This document shows, in pieces, positions 7,900 to 16,877 of a stretch of DNA of 48,365 nt. The DNA comes from Bacteroidota bacterium (GTDB lineage: Bacteria; Bacteroidota; Bacteroidia; Flavobacteriales; Weeksellaceae). The translations under genes were made by a program, and so were the position numbers. The first letter of the stretch is position 1, and every line of letters starts with the position of its first letter. The DNA is taken from positions 1 through 48,365 of the forward strand of contig JAEWZO010000039.1 in the NCBI GenBank assembly GCA_023458415.1, read 5' to 3'. The notes under the pieces are model-generated. The model was given only the letters and a program-made list of their open reading frames with translations. It was not told the DNA's origin and did not search any database.

Positions 7900-9309
7900 T
7901 TAACTTCGGTAAAGCTCCAAATAATTTTCAGCAGATTTTTCCCATGAAAAGTTGTAATTCATATTGCTGCTGATCAGGTTTTTCATTAATGCAGGATCAT
8001 CGTAGATGTGCATCGCCCGGTGCATCGCATTTACCGCATCATCGGAAGATGCGTACGCGAAATTAAGTCCACTACCACCGGTTGAAATATCTTCTACCGT
8101 GTCACGCAAACCACCTGTGTAACGCACAATCGGAACGGTTCCGTATCGCATTGCATATAATTGATTTAAACCACATGGCTCCACTCGTGACGGCATCAAA
8201 AGAAAATCTGCCGAAGCATAAATTTTATGCGATAAATATTCTTTATAACCCAAATCGAGAGCGAAATTGGAAAAATGGTAATTAAGATCTTTCAGCTGAT
8301 CTTCGACATGTTTTTCACCTGACCCTAAAATCATCACGTTAAGCGCACCATAAGTTTGCTGAATACTTTTCCAGACGATTTCCGGAAGCAAATCAGCTCC
8401 TTTTTCACCTGCAAATCTTCCGATAAATGCAAAAAGCGGCAAGTCAGGATTCAATCCGTATTCTTCGCACAGTTCTGTTTTGTTCCGGTATTTTCCTTCC
8501 AATGCATTTTCTAAGCTGTAATTATGATCGAGAAAATCATCAGAAGCAGGATTCCAGACTTCGGTATCAATACCGTTGACAATTCCATAAGCTTTCTGAT
8601 ACTCCATCTGAACGAGTTTTTCCAAGCCTTTAAAACTGTGAAAAAGTTCTTCAAGATAACCTCGTGAAACTGCATTGAAGGCGTGACAACACTTAATCAT
8701 CGCAGCCAGCGGATTGATATAATCTCCCCATTCCAAAAGTCGTAAATCTGTATCACCGGAAATCCACGGAAAATATTGCAGCATTTCCCACCTCATCTGT
8801 CCTTGATACTCACCATTATGAATAGTCCCAATTGTTTTTACACCTTTCAGAAAATTAAATTCAGGGCAATTTTCAATCATAAAAGGAACCAAACCTGTAT
8901 GATAATCGTGACAGTGAAGTACATCGGGACGAATTTTCATCGCCGTCAACCAGTGAAGAACTGCATGCTGAAATGCCAAAAACTGCTGACTTTCATCCCA
9001 GTAACCATAAGGATTATCGCGGTCAAGAAGTCCGGGAACTTTCACCAAATAAAGATCGAAACCTAAATTCCCTGTTCTCTCCTTCATCACCTGAACCGGA
9101 AACATGTGAGAACTTTGATGAATATAACCCTCGAACACTACCTCGAAAGAATTTTCGTGAACGAAAGGTTTATTGTACCACGGCATCACCACGCAGGATT
9201 CTATGCCATCAATTTTATTTAGATATTTTGGAAGCGCACCCACAACATCGGCCAAGCCACCAACTTTTGCAATCGGATAACATTCCATTGAAAGATTGAA
9301 AATTTTCAT
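7900..9309 (-). CDS. glgA: glycogen synthase (ADP-glucose type, GT5)
   Basis: Transfers glucose from ADP-glucose to the non-reducing end of alpha-1,4-glucan. 469 residues, a normal GT5 length. The N-terminal ADP-glucose binding motif is K-V-G-G-L-A-D-V-V-G (K15); enterobacterial enzymes have K-T-G-G-L, so one position differs. The C-terminal Rossmann domain has the R-F-A-G-E-K-G motif (around residue 290) and P-S-R-V-E-P-C-G-L-N-Q-L-Y-A-M-R-Y-G, which includes the catalytic E-x-x-x-x-x-x-E type motif of the GT-B retaining family. It starts 9 bp after the glgB stop on the same strand, so the two are cotranscribed. Confidence 0.96.
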   Translation of the reverse strand: MKIFNLSMECYPIAKVGGLADVVGALPKYLNKIDGIESCVVMPWYNKPFVHENSFEVVFEGYIHQSSHMFPVQVMKERTGNLGFDLYLVKVPGLLDRDNPYGYWDESQQFLAFQHAVLHWLTAMKIRPDVLHCHDYHTGLVPFMIENCPEFNFLKGVKTIGTIHNGEYQGQMRWEMLQYFPWISGDTDLRLLEWGDYINPLAAMIKCCHAFNAVSRGYLEELFHSFKGLEKLVQMEYQKAYGIVNGIDTEVWNPASDDFLDHNYSLENALEGKYRNKTELCEEYGLNPDLPLFAFIGRFAGEKGADLLPEIVWKSIQQTYGALNVMILGSGEKHVEDQLKDLNYHFSNFALDLGYKEYLSHKIYASADFLLMPSRVEPCGLNQLYAMRYGTVPIVRYTGGLRDTVEDISTGGSGLNFAYASSDDAVNAMHRAMHIYDDPALMKNLISSNMNYNFSWEKSAENYLELYRS

Positions 9310-9318
9310 ACGGCCGGA

Positions 9319-11544
9319 TTAAATTTCTTTATCTTTTTTATTTTGTCCTGAAGCTTTCTTAACAGGCAAAACGTCGTCCAGAAACTTATTTACTTTGGTC
9401 TGATCCTTTCGCACTGTAGTTTTCGGCTTTTTCACAGCCGGTTTGCCTGCTGCATATTTTGTTACCGGATTCTTGCGCGCTACAGATTTTTTCGAATCAA
9501 TTTTTTGTTCCTTTGATTCGTCAGTAACGACATCAGCGGAAATTTCTGTCACTTTTTTCGTTTTTCTTACTGCTGGTTTTTTCATTTCCATATCAGTATT
9601 TGTTGCAGTTGAAGTTTTTCTGCGACGCTTCGGTTTTCTTTTCTGTTTCAGTACGACGCCCGCCAAAGGTGGAAGTTTAAGTATGATGGCATTCGGACGG
9701 TACATCCACTCGTCGTCTTCCTCATCTACGATTTCAGCATTCACGCCGCTTCCTCCGAATTTTTCATCATCGGAATTCAGAATTACTTCCCAGGAAGTTC
9801 CCTCATTCACTCCAATTTTGTAATCGAAAACTCTTGGTGTAAGATTCAGTACAGTCATCGTTACATCATCTTCCTGTTCGCCTTTACGCAGATAAATATA
9901 AATTGAATTATTTCCGTCATTGGCTTCAACCCATTCGAAACCTTCAGGAGAAAACTGATTCTCAAACAGTGAAGTTTCGGTTCTGTACAGGTGATTTAGT
10001 TCTTTTACATAATCTTGAAGTCCTTTATGAACTTGATGCTCCAGCAAATGCCAGTCGAGACTTTTACTGAAATTCCATTCTGCTGTCTGCCCAAATTCAT
10101 CTCCCATAAAGAGAAGTTTTGCACCCGGATGTGTAAACATATATGTGAACAGCGCGCGTAAGTTGGCAAATTTCTGCCATTCGTCGCCCACCATTTTATA
10201 TATTAAACTTGCTTTTCCATGCACTACCTCATCATGCGACAGCGGCATCATATAATTCTCATTATACATATACATGGACGCAAAAGTCAACTTATTATGA
10301 TGGTATTTCCGGTTGATGGGATCTTCTTTGAAATATTTCAGCGTGTCGTGCATCCAGCCCATCATCCATTTCATTCCGAAACCTATTCCTCCGTCGTGCA
10401 CCGGCTTGGTAAGCAGTGGAAAATCCGAACTTTCTTCGGCAATCGTCATTACATCAGGAAAATCCCGATAAACAGCGGTATTGAATTCCTGCAGAAAATC
10501 TTTGGCTTCCAGGTTAACATTTCCCCCAAACATATTGGGAATCCACTGCCCTTCGTCGCGTGCATAATCCAGATAAAGCATGGAAGTAACTGCATCTACA
10601 CGAAGTCCATCCGCATGATATCTGTCCAGCCAAAACATTGCATTTGAAATCAAAAACGATTTCACTTCCGGACGACCATAGTTGAATAAATGCGAATTCC
10701 ATTGAGGATGATAACCTAAACGAGGATCTTCGTGCTCGTAAAGATGTGTTCCATCGAAAAAATGAAGTCCATTGGCATCGCCCGGAAAATGAGACGGAAC
10801 CCAATCCAGAATCACGCCGATATCGTTGTTATGCAGTTCGTTGATGAGATGCATTAAATCCTGCGGAGAACCGAAACGAGAATTTGCTGCATAGAATCCG
10901 GTAATCTGATAACCCCAACTTGGTTCATACGGATGCTCCATTACAGGCATAAACTCTACATGCGTAAACTGCATCTCTTTAATATAAGGAATAAGCTGTT
11001 CCGCAATTTGGCGGTAGCTCAGAAACCGATCAGGATCATCGGGACTCCGCATCCAGCTTCCCAAATGAAGTTCGTACACTGAAAGAGGAGCTTTCAAATT
11101 GTTTTTGGTATGACGTGATCGCATCCAGTTTTCATCGTTCCAATCGAACCAGGTTGTTGAAACCTGCGACGCCGCCTGTATACTTTGTTCCCAACTTAAT
11201 GAATAAGGATCTGATTTTTCCAGCAACTCGCCATTCTTGGTGCGAATTCCATATTTATAAATGGTACCCCACTGCAGACCTTCGATAAAGCCTTCCCAAA
11301 TGCCGGAACTGTCCCATCGCGGATAAAGTTTGTGAGCTTCGGAGTGCCATCCGTTGAAATTCCCGATTACCGAAACCTCTTTGGCGTGCGGCGCCCATAC
11401 TGAAAAATAGACTCCTTTCTTGCCTTCTACTTCAGCGGAATGTGATCCGAATTTTTCATACAATCGGTAGTGTTTTCCCTCACGGAAAAGATAAATATCA
11501 TGCTCGGTAAAAAGTGAGAACGGTTGAACGCTGAACATCTCCAT
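9319..11544 (-). CDS. glgB: 1,4-alpha-glucan branching enzyme with a basic C-terminal tail
   Basis: Introduces alpha-1,6 branches into glycogen (GH13). An N-terminal CBM48 (V-I-G-N-F-N-G-W, about residues 59-66) precedes the GH13 barrel, whose motifs are G-L-R-V-D-A-V (nucleophile Asp), A-E-E-S-S-D (acid/base Glu) and L-S-H-D-E-V-V-H-G. The enzyme proper should end at L-P-P-L-A-G-V-V-L-K near residue 633; about 108 further residues (9322-9645) are rich in Lys, Arg, Thr, Ser and Val, with repeated K-P-A-V units, like histone-H1-type tails. The tail is in frame with no break. It may bind anionic partners or be disordered; this is inference. First gene of glgBAC. Confidence 0.95.
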   Translation of the reverse strand: MEMFSVQPFSLFTEHDIYLFREGKHYRLYEKFGSHSAEVEGKKGVYFSVWAPHAKEVSVIGNFNGWHSEAHKLYPRWDSSGIWEGFIEGLQWGTIYKYGIRTKNGELLEKSDPYSLSWEQSIQAASQVSTTWFDWNDENWMRSRHTKNNLKAPLSVYELHLGSWMRSPDDPDRFLSYRQIAEQLIPYIKEMQFTHVEFMPVMEHPYEPSWGYQITGFYAANSRFGSPQDLMHLINELHNNDIGVILDWVPSHFPGDANGLHFFDGTHLYEHEDPRLGYHPQWNSHLFNYGRPEVKSFLISNAMFWLDRYHADGLRVDAVTSMLYLDYARDEGQWIPNMFGGNVNLEAKDFLQEFNTAVYRDFPDVMTIAEESSDFPLLTKPVHDGGIGFGMKWMMGWMHDTLKYFKEDPINRKYHHNKLTFASMYMYNENYMMPLSHDEVVHGKASLIYKMVGDEWQKFANLRALFTYMFTHPGAKLLFMGDEFGQTAEWNFSKSLDWHLLEHQVHKGLQDYVKELNHLYRTETSLFENQFSPEGFEWVEANDGNNSIYIYLRKGEQEDDVTMTVLNLTPRVFDYKIGVNEGTSWEVILNSDDEKFGGSGVNAEIVDEEDDEWMYRPNAIILKLPPLAGVVLKQKRKPKRRRKTSTATNTDMEMKKPAVRKTKKVTEISADVVTDESKEQKIDSKKSVARKNPVTKYAAGKPAVKKPKTTVRKDQTKVNKFLDDVLPVKKASGQNKKDKEI

Positions 11545-11573
11545 AAAGCTTATAATTTCGCACGTTAAAGGTA

Positions 11574-11601
11574 CAAATTAATCCGTATTGCGGGAAGCAA
11601 A
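11574..11601 (-). promoter_or_regulatory. candidate promoter of the glgBAC operon
   Basis: On the minus strand TTTG (11598-11601) precedes TTAATTTG (11574-11581), one mismatch from TAnnTTTG. The 16-base spacer is shorter than usual. The box lies 29 bp upstream of the glgB ATG. Confidence 0.3.
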
Positions 11602-11640
11602 ACATCTAAGAATTAAGATAATTATAACAGAGGAAAAAAA

Positions 11641-11829
11641 TTAGAACCAATATAGAATATACCCAAGCAAAGCACCGCCCAGCACAATAAAAGCACTGTT
11701 GATTCTCCGAAAACCAAACGCCAGAACGATGCTTTCAATCATGATAAAAGCAGAAAACACCGTTGAAACTCGCATTATCTTGAACAAAGGAAAAAGTAGC
11801 GCGACAAAAACAACTGAAGGTAATTTTAA
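11641..11829 (-). pseudogene. remnant of a polytopic membrane protein, possibly ChrA-like C-terminus
   Basis: Directly after the stop of the decayed T9SS cargo gene the same minus-strand frame stays open for 62 codons to a TAA at 11641-11643. It encodes two membrane-helix-like segments: one runs from V-V-F-V-A-L-L-F-P-L-F and the second includes I-N-S-A-F-I-V-L-G-G-A-L-L-G-Y-I-L. The latter resembles the last helix of chromate-transporter (ChrA) family proteins, but the match is from memory and weak. An ATG exists at 11773-11775, giving 44 codons. No N-terminal part is present. I read it as the 3' end of a gene lost by deletion. Confidence 0.4.
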
Positions 11830-12691
11830 TTACTTCTTCACAAAACGAAGAGTTTCCACGGACTGGTCTTCATATTTTAAAGTCAGCAAGTAAACTCCCG
11901 GTGTGAGATGAGCAACATTCAGGTTTTTAGTTCCGGAGTTACTATCTTTCATTTTTCTTCCCTCCATATTGGCGATGGAATAAGACTCGATTTTCTTAAG
12001 ACTTTTGTACAGTTAAAACATCATTAAAAGGATTCGGATAAATGCTTGCTGTATTTTTGAATACTTCACCCGTAGACAAAACGGTGCATTCTCCTTCCAA
12101 CTTGTACACCATTTCATATTCGCTCCAGTGAATATTCCATTGCTGGTTGCTCGCGTCGTTTCTAACTGCACAAGTAAGTCCAATAGCATTCTGGCTCGAC
12201 GCTTCCCAACCTAAAGCATCTGTATCAACCTGCATCCAGAATCTGGCCGGACCTTCAAGCTCGACAGGAGTAGGAAGCTCCAGAGTATTTCTGTAAAACG
12301 GAATTCCCGAAACCGAACCGATTAATTCCGAAGTTGTGATATGGACATCCTCCAAATCATGCAGAACGTCGCCGGGTAAACCATTGTTAACCGCAAGGAA
12401 TTTAATATAAATAAATTGAGTTTCCGCAAGAGTATTAACCGTAACCGTAGAAATCTTAAAAACTTCTGAACCGACCGGAATATCCACAGCAACCGCCTGA
12501 TTATTCGTCCCTCCTACAACCAGTCCATTTTCCAAATTATTGGACGGAACTTCCTGTGCACAAACATCCTGTGATGGAGCGTATTGAACAAGAATTTCCC
12601 GATGTAAATCTTCATTCTAATTAAAAACTAACTGCTGCGCACTTAACGACGCTATGCAAAAACCACCCAAAAGAAGTAAAAATTTTCTCAT
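11830..12691 (-). pseudogene. T9SS cargo protein pseudogene (amber codon plus frameshift)
   Basis: The minus-strand sequence starts at an ATG (12689-12691) with a signal peptide ending in S-L-S-A-Q-Q. An in-frame TAG follows at codon 25 (12617-12619). The same frame then continues for about 200 codons through a beta-rich region to Y-P-N-P-F-N-D-V-L-T-V-Q, the start of a T9SS type A sorting domain. There the frame breaks near 12005. The neighbouring frame completes the domain (E-S-Y-S-I-A-N-M-E-G-R-K, then L-T-P-G-V-Y-L-L-T-L-K-Y) and ends F-V-K-K at a TAA at 11830-11832. The total length, 862 bases, is not a multiple of three, which agrees with a single-base shift. Two independent lesions point to real decay rather than a sequencing error. 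Confidence 0.85.
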
Positions 12692-12928
12692 GTTTCCTTT
12701 ATTAATTTATTTGTGCTAAAAATAATAAAATATTAAGTAAGTCCTCCTATTTGAATGCTTTTATAGATAGTAAGTTTCCACTAAAACATCTTCGGTACGG
12801 TAAAAAACACTTTTACTACGCAACATTTGAATTGTCGCAATTCGCTGTAGTTCTCAATGAAATGACGAAATTATCGGCTGGAAATAAAATAATTTCTAAT
12901 TTTAAGCACAATTAATGCAAAAAAGCAA
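12692..12928. other. intergenic region before the amide-ligase cluster
   Basis: No gene is seen here. It contains a short perfect inverted repeat, GAATTG (12829-12834) / CAATTC (12838-12843), and a near-consensus -7 box TAATTTTA at 12897-12904, 24 bp upstream of the first gene of the plus-strand cluster. The cluster's promoter is presumably here. Confidence 0.35.
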
Positions 12929-14053
12929 ATGATATTTAACATGAAAACCGGCGATATGGACGCACGATCCATCTACATCACCGGAAATTTCAATAACTGG
13001 AATCCAAAAGACCCTAATTTTCAATTATCCGCTGTTGATGCGAAAACTTTCAGCATTGAAATAAGCGATGAAATATTACCCGATGCTATAGAATACAAAT
13101 TCACAAAAGGCGGTTGGGAAAGCGTTGAAATCGACCGTCACGGAAATATTACTCCGAACCGGAAAACCACAAAATCCGCAGGAAAAACCAATGATAATGT
13201 AGAAAAATGGCGTCTCAATTGGGGACCGTTCAAGGAAGAGTTCTACCCGATTACGGAGGTGATTTCGGAAAATTTTTATATTCCACAACTCGACAGACAC
13301 CGCAAAGTCTGGGCTCTTTTACCGCATGATTACTACACTTCGGAGAAAACCTATCCGGTGCTTTATCTTCAGGATGCCCAGAATCTTTTCAATGAAGGAA
13401 GTGCGTTCGGAAATTGGGAAATCGATAAAAAACTTTCTATCCTCAGCGAATACGGCCGTGGTGAAATTATTGTCATCGCTGTAGAACACGGAAGCGAAGA
13501 CAGAATTAGAGAATATATTTTTGATAACGATCACATTTCGCAGGGTTCCGAAGGAAAAAAATACATCCGCTTTATTACGGATACATTGAAGCCACATGTT
13601 GATGCTAATTATCGAACAAAAAAAGACCGTGAAAATACAGGTATCGGAGGAAGTTCTTTAGGTGGACTTATCAGTATTTATAGCGGTTTTCTTTATCCAG
13701 AAGTGTACTCCAAACTGTTGATTTTTTCTCCATCTCTTTGGGTGGAACCACAGAATAACTTCCCGCTGGTCAGCTTCAGGAATCCATTTAAAATCAAAAT
13801 GTACATCTACGGCGGCGAACAGGAAGGATCAAAAATGGTGAAGCGCATTCATAAATTTGCGAAAAACCTTGAAAAATGGGAGTATAAAAAGCTTTTCGAT
13901 TTCGAATTTAAAATCAATATCAATCCGGACGGCACACATAATGAATTTTACTGGTCGCAGGAATTTCCACGTGCTATCGAATGGCTTTATTACGACACCA
14001 AAGAAAATCCCGTTGAAGTAACACCAACTCTGCAATCCGAACAAAAACACTAA
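12929..14053 (+). CDS. CBM48-like / alpha-beta hydrolase (esterase) fusion protein
   Basis: Two parts in 374 residues. Residues 1-100 form an AMPK/CBM48-type glucan-binding-like domain (G-N-F-N-N-W-N-P at 19-26, then the strand I-E-Y-K-F-T-K-G-G-W). Residues about 115-365 form an enterochelin-esterase/esterase-D-type alpha/beta hydrolase with Y-P-V-L-Y-L-Q-D-A, the nucleophile elbow G-S-S-L-G-G (S243) and a catalytic His in D-G-T-H-N-E (H337). No signal peptide, so probably cytoplasmic. It is the first gene of the plus-strand cluster, and its stop is 3 bp before the aminopeptidase start, so the two are translationally linked. The substrate is unknown. In this family a similar N-terminal domain can instead bind the ester substrate, so glucan binding is only a possibility. 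Confidence 0.8.
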   Translation: MIFNMKTGDMDARSIYITGNFNNWNPKDPNFQLSAVDAKTFSIEISDEILPDAIEYKFTKGGWESVEIDRHGNITPNRKTTKSAGKTNDNVEKWRLNWGPFKEEFYPITEVISENFYIPQLDRHRKVWALLPHDYYTSEKTYPVLYLQDAQNLFNEGSAFGNWEIDKKLSILSEYGRGEIIVIAVEHGSEDRIREYIFDNDHISQGSEGKKYIRFITDTLKPHVDANYRTKKDRENTGIGGSSLGGLISIYSGFLYPEVYSKLLIFSPSLWVEPQNNFPLVSFRNPFKIKMYIYGGEQEGSKMVKRIHKFAKNLEKWEYKKLFDFEFKININPDGTHNEFYWSQEFPRAIEWLYYDTKENPVEVTPTLQSEQKH

Positions 14054-14056
14054 AAA

Positions 14057-15475
14057 ATGATTAAACTTTATTCCAAAAAAAATAAAAATTACGCGCAAAA
14101 AATTACTGTTTTCACCGAAGAAAGCTGGAAAGACACTCACACCAGTTATCCCAAAAGCTACAGTCAGTTTTTTTCAGGTAAGAAAAATGAGATTTTTGCC
14201 GATGCTTCCGAAAGTGGGATTCATTTTTTGGTTGGTTTGGGAAAAGAAAATCTTCAGGATTTTGAAATCCAGGAAGTTGCCTCCAAATTTACTTATGAAT
14301 ACAGAAAGAATTTTGTGAGTGCTCCAACTTACCTCGATGCCGAAATATTGAATAGCAATCAACTTGAAGAATTTATAAAAGGTTTATTTTTAGGAACATA
14401 CAGTTATCCTTTTAAGAATGAACATCCATTTTGGAATACTAAATTTGAAATCCACACCAAAAATTTTCCTAAGAAGACGCTAGACGAAATCTCAACGAAA
14501 ACTCACGCAATTTGCACCGGCCAGTTTGCCGCAATGGAATGGCTCAATAAACCGCAAAACCACAAAAGAGTTGAACATATATCAGATTTCCTGAAAGAAA
14601 TTTCTGAAAAATATGGTTTCAAACTTACTGTTTTCAGCCGAAAAAAATCAGAAAAACTTGGTCTTGGAGCGTTTCTTTCGGTTAATCAGGGAAGTTCGCA
14701 GGAAGCAGCTTTCACAGTGATAGAATACAACTGCGAAAAGAAAGATGCAAAAACTGTAGGTCTCGTCGGAAAATGTGTCCTTTTTGACACCGGTGGAATT
14801 TCCATCAAACCGTCCGACAATCTGCATTACATGAAATCCGACATGGGCGGCGCAACTGCTGTCATCGGAACCTTGATCGCAGCGGCAGAAAAAAAACTCC
14901 CTGTAAATATTATTGCTGTTTTGCCAATTACCGATAATGCAGTATCCAACACTGCGTACATTCCGAGCGACGTCATCACTGCGTATAACGGGAAAACCAT
15001 CGAAGTTCTGAACACTGATGCGGAAGGAAGAATGACTTTAGCTGACGGACTTTCATACCTCTCCAAAAACCATAAAACAGATGTCCTGATTGATCTGGCC
15101 ACACTTACAGGCAGTTCGGTTCGGATGTTTGGCTACACTTGTGCTGCCTTTTTTTCCAACAGCGATTCTTTGAAAAAATCTCTGGAACAATCAGCCGACA
15201 AATCCAACCAACGAATCTGGAATTTACCTTTGTGGGATGTTTGGAAAGATGATTTCAAGTCGGATGTTGCAGATTTCAAAAATATTTCCTCAAAACCGTT
15301 TGGAGACTGCATCGTTGCGGGAAAATTTCTGGAACAATTTATTGAGGGACACAATAACTGGGCGCATCTTGATATCGCGGGTGTCGCTTTTGGAAACGTG
15401 CAATATATGAAGGAAAAAGGGGCAACAGGATACGGCGTTCAGCTACTACTTGATTTTATGGAAAATTTCGAGTAA
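14057..15475 (+). CDS. M17 leucyl aminopeptidase family protein
   Basis: Dinuclear-metal aminopeptidase of 472 residues. The catalytic half carries all M17 signatures: V-G-K-C-V-L-F-D-T-G-G-I-S-I-K-P-S (K239, D244, K251), M-K-S-D-M-G-G-A (D262) and N-T-D-A-E-G-R (D321, E323, R325). The N-terminal 200 residues are much less typical of PepA, as often seen in specialised M17 proteins. It is 3 bp downstream of the esterase gene, then 140 bp before the first ATP-grasp gene, with a weak hairpin in that gap. A housekeeping role is possible, but the placement among amide-forming enzymes suggests trimming or recycling of a small peptide made by the cluster. Activity is expected from intact residues; the substrate is not known. 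Confidence 0.9.
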   Translation: MIKLYSKKNKNYAQKITVFTEESWKDTHTSYPKSYSQFFSGKKNEIFADASESGIHFLVGLGKENLQDFEIQEVASKFTYEYRKNFVSAPTYLDAEILNSNQLEEFIKGLFLGTYSYPFKNEHPFWNTKFEIHTKNFPKKTLDEISTKTHAICTGQFAAMEWLNKPQNHKRVEHISDFLKEISEKYGFKLTVFSRKKSEKLGLGAFLSVNQGSSQEAAFTVIEYNCEKKDAKTVGLVGKCVLFDTGGISIKPSDNLHYMKSDMGGATAVIGTLIAAAEKKLPVNIIAVLPITDNAVSNTAYIPSDVITAYNGKTIEVLNTDAEGRMTLADGLSYLSKNHKTDVLIDLATLTGSSVRMFGYTCAAFFSNSDSLKKSLEQSADKSNQRIWNLPLWDVWKDDFKSDVADFKNISSKPFGDCIVAGKFLEQFIEGHNNWAHLDIAGVAFGNVQYMKEKGATGYGVQLLLDFMENFE

Positions 15476-15562
15476 AAAATTAGCACAATAAAAAATTTCT
15501 CTGCATATTTGGTTTGATATTTTGAATTACCAATTATTTAAAAGAATTTGTATTGATTCAAT

Positions 15563-15585
15563 AATAACGATTCGGTTATTTTTTT
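15563..15585 (+). terminator. weak terminator-like hairpin inside the cluster
   Basis: AATAAC (15563-15568) and GTTATT (15575-15580) form a 6-bp AT-rich stem followed by a T run. It may attenuate transcription between the aminopeptidase and ATP-grasp genes; on its own it is not convincing. Confidence 0.3.
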
Positions 15586-15615
15586 GATAATTCAATAATT
15601 TTGAAAAATCACTAT

Positions 15616-16827
15616 ATGAAGGAGAAAACTATTGTCTGCATTTCTTGCTATTACAAAGGGTATGATTTTATGGATGAGATGAGGAAGCTCGGCAATAAAA
15701 TTATCCTCATTACATCCGAAAGCCTTAAAGAAAAAAACTGGCCATGGCACGCTATTGACGAAGTTTTTTACATGCAGGAAATTGAGCCATCTGTCTGGAA
15801 TCTTGAACATTTGGTTCTGGGATTTTCACATCTGATGAAAACCAGAAAGGTAGATGCGGTAATCGCACTGGATGATTACGATGTGGAAAAAGCCGCTCTT
15901 ATTAGAGAAACTTTCCGTATTCCAGGAATGGGACAAACCACGCACCGGTATTTTCGCGATAAACTGGCAATGCGCCAAAAAGCTCAACTTTCAGGAATTG
16001 ATGTTCCCGAATTCTCCGCAGTTTTCAATGATGATGTATTAAAAGAATTCGCAGAAAAAATTCCTGCTCCATGGGTTTTAAAACCGCGTTCAGAAGCTTC
16101 AGCTTCAGGCATTCAGAAAATAAAATCAACCGAAGAACTTTGGAAAGCAATTGAAGGTTTGAGTGAAGAGAGACATAAATTTTTGCTGGAAAGTTTCAAA
16201 CCGGGTGATGTATTTCATGTGGACAGTTTAGTATATCAAGGAGAAATTATTTTTACTTCGGCTTCTAAATACCTGGCTCCTCCAATGGAGGTTTCCCACG
16301 ATGGAGGCGTTTTCCGAACCAAAACTTTGGGAAGATATTCGGACGAGTTTAAAGCTCTGCAACAGGCAAACGAACAAGTTCTCACCAGTTTCGGAATGAA
16401 AAACGGAGCCACTCACACCGAGTTTATCCGCTGTAAAGAAGAGGGAAAATGGTATTTCCTGGAAACCTCATCAAGAGTTGGCGGTGCACATATTCCTGAT
16501 CTTGTAGAAGCATCCAGTGGGATTAACTTATGGCGCGAATGGGCAAAAATTGAAACATCATTACTGAATCAGGAAGATTATAAGGTTGGAAAACCAACAG
16601 GATTTTTCGCGGGACTCATCATCGCGTTAGCAAAAGATAAAAATCCTGATTATTCAGATTTTGAAGCTGAAGAAGTCGTGAGATTTCTACCATTGGATTA
16701 TCATGTCGGAATTATTTACAAGTCGGACAGCTGCGAAAAAATTGATGAACTACTGAACGATTCCGCACATAAAATCAATGAAAAACACCTTCACATTATT
16801 CCGCCAAAATCGAAACCGCAAGCGTAG
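15616..16827 (+). CDS. ATP-grasp ligase A
   Basis: ATP-grasp-fold carboxylate-amine/thiol ligase of 403 residues counted from the ATG at 15616. The frame can be read 15 bp further upstream from a TTG, but the ATG fits the first Rossmann strand (K-T-I-V-C-I-S-C). The pre-ATP-grasp domain covers about 1-110. The ATP-binding lysine lies in W-V-L-K-P-R (K156), a mobile loop follows at S-E-A-S-A-S-G, and Mg-ATP ligands are E-F-I-R (about E269) and F-L-E-T-S-S-R-V-G-G (E283, R287). Such enzymes make an acyl phosphate and join it to an amine; the substrates are unknown. It resembles stand-alone ATP-grasp proteins often annotated as biotin-carboxylase-like. It lies in the middle of the amide-ligase cluster, 50 bp before the second esterase gene. 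Confidence 0.88.
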   Translation: MKEKTIVCISCYYKGYDFMDEMRKLGNKIILITSESLKEKNWPWHAIDEVFYMQEIEPSVWNLEHLVLGFSHLMKTRKVDAVIALDDYDVEKAALIRETFRIPGMGQTTHRYFRDKLAMRQKAQLSGIDVPEFSAVFNDDVLKEFAEKIPAPWVLKPRSEASASGIQKIKSTEELWKAIEGLSEERHKFLLESFKPGDVFHVDSLVYQGEIIFTSASKYLAPPMEVSHDGGVFRTKTLGRYSDEFKALQQANEQVLTSFGMKNGATHTEFIRCKEEGKWYFLETSSRVGGAHIPDLVEASSGINLWREWAKIETSLLNQEDYKVGKPTGFFAGLIIALAKDKNPDYSDFEAEEVVRFLPLDYHVGIIYKSDSCEKIDELLNDSAHKINEKHLHIIPPKSKPQA

Positions 16828-16877
16828 ATTTTTCATTTTATTCAACAATAATTACATTTCATTAAATAAAATATATT

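Noticed and set aside
12617..12619. Amber codon recoded as an amino acid in the T9SS cargo gene
   Set aside because: A frameshift later in the same gene shows decay, and nothing nearby suggests pyrrolysine or suppressor machinery.
14057..15475. The M17 gene as ordinary housekeeping PepA unrelated to the cluster
   Set aside because: Not fully excluded, but the 3-bp gap after the esterase gene and the atypical N-terminal half favour membership of the cluster.
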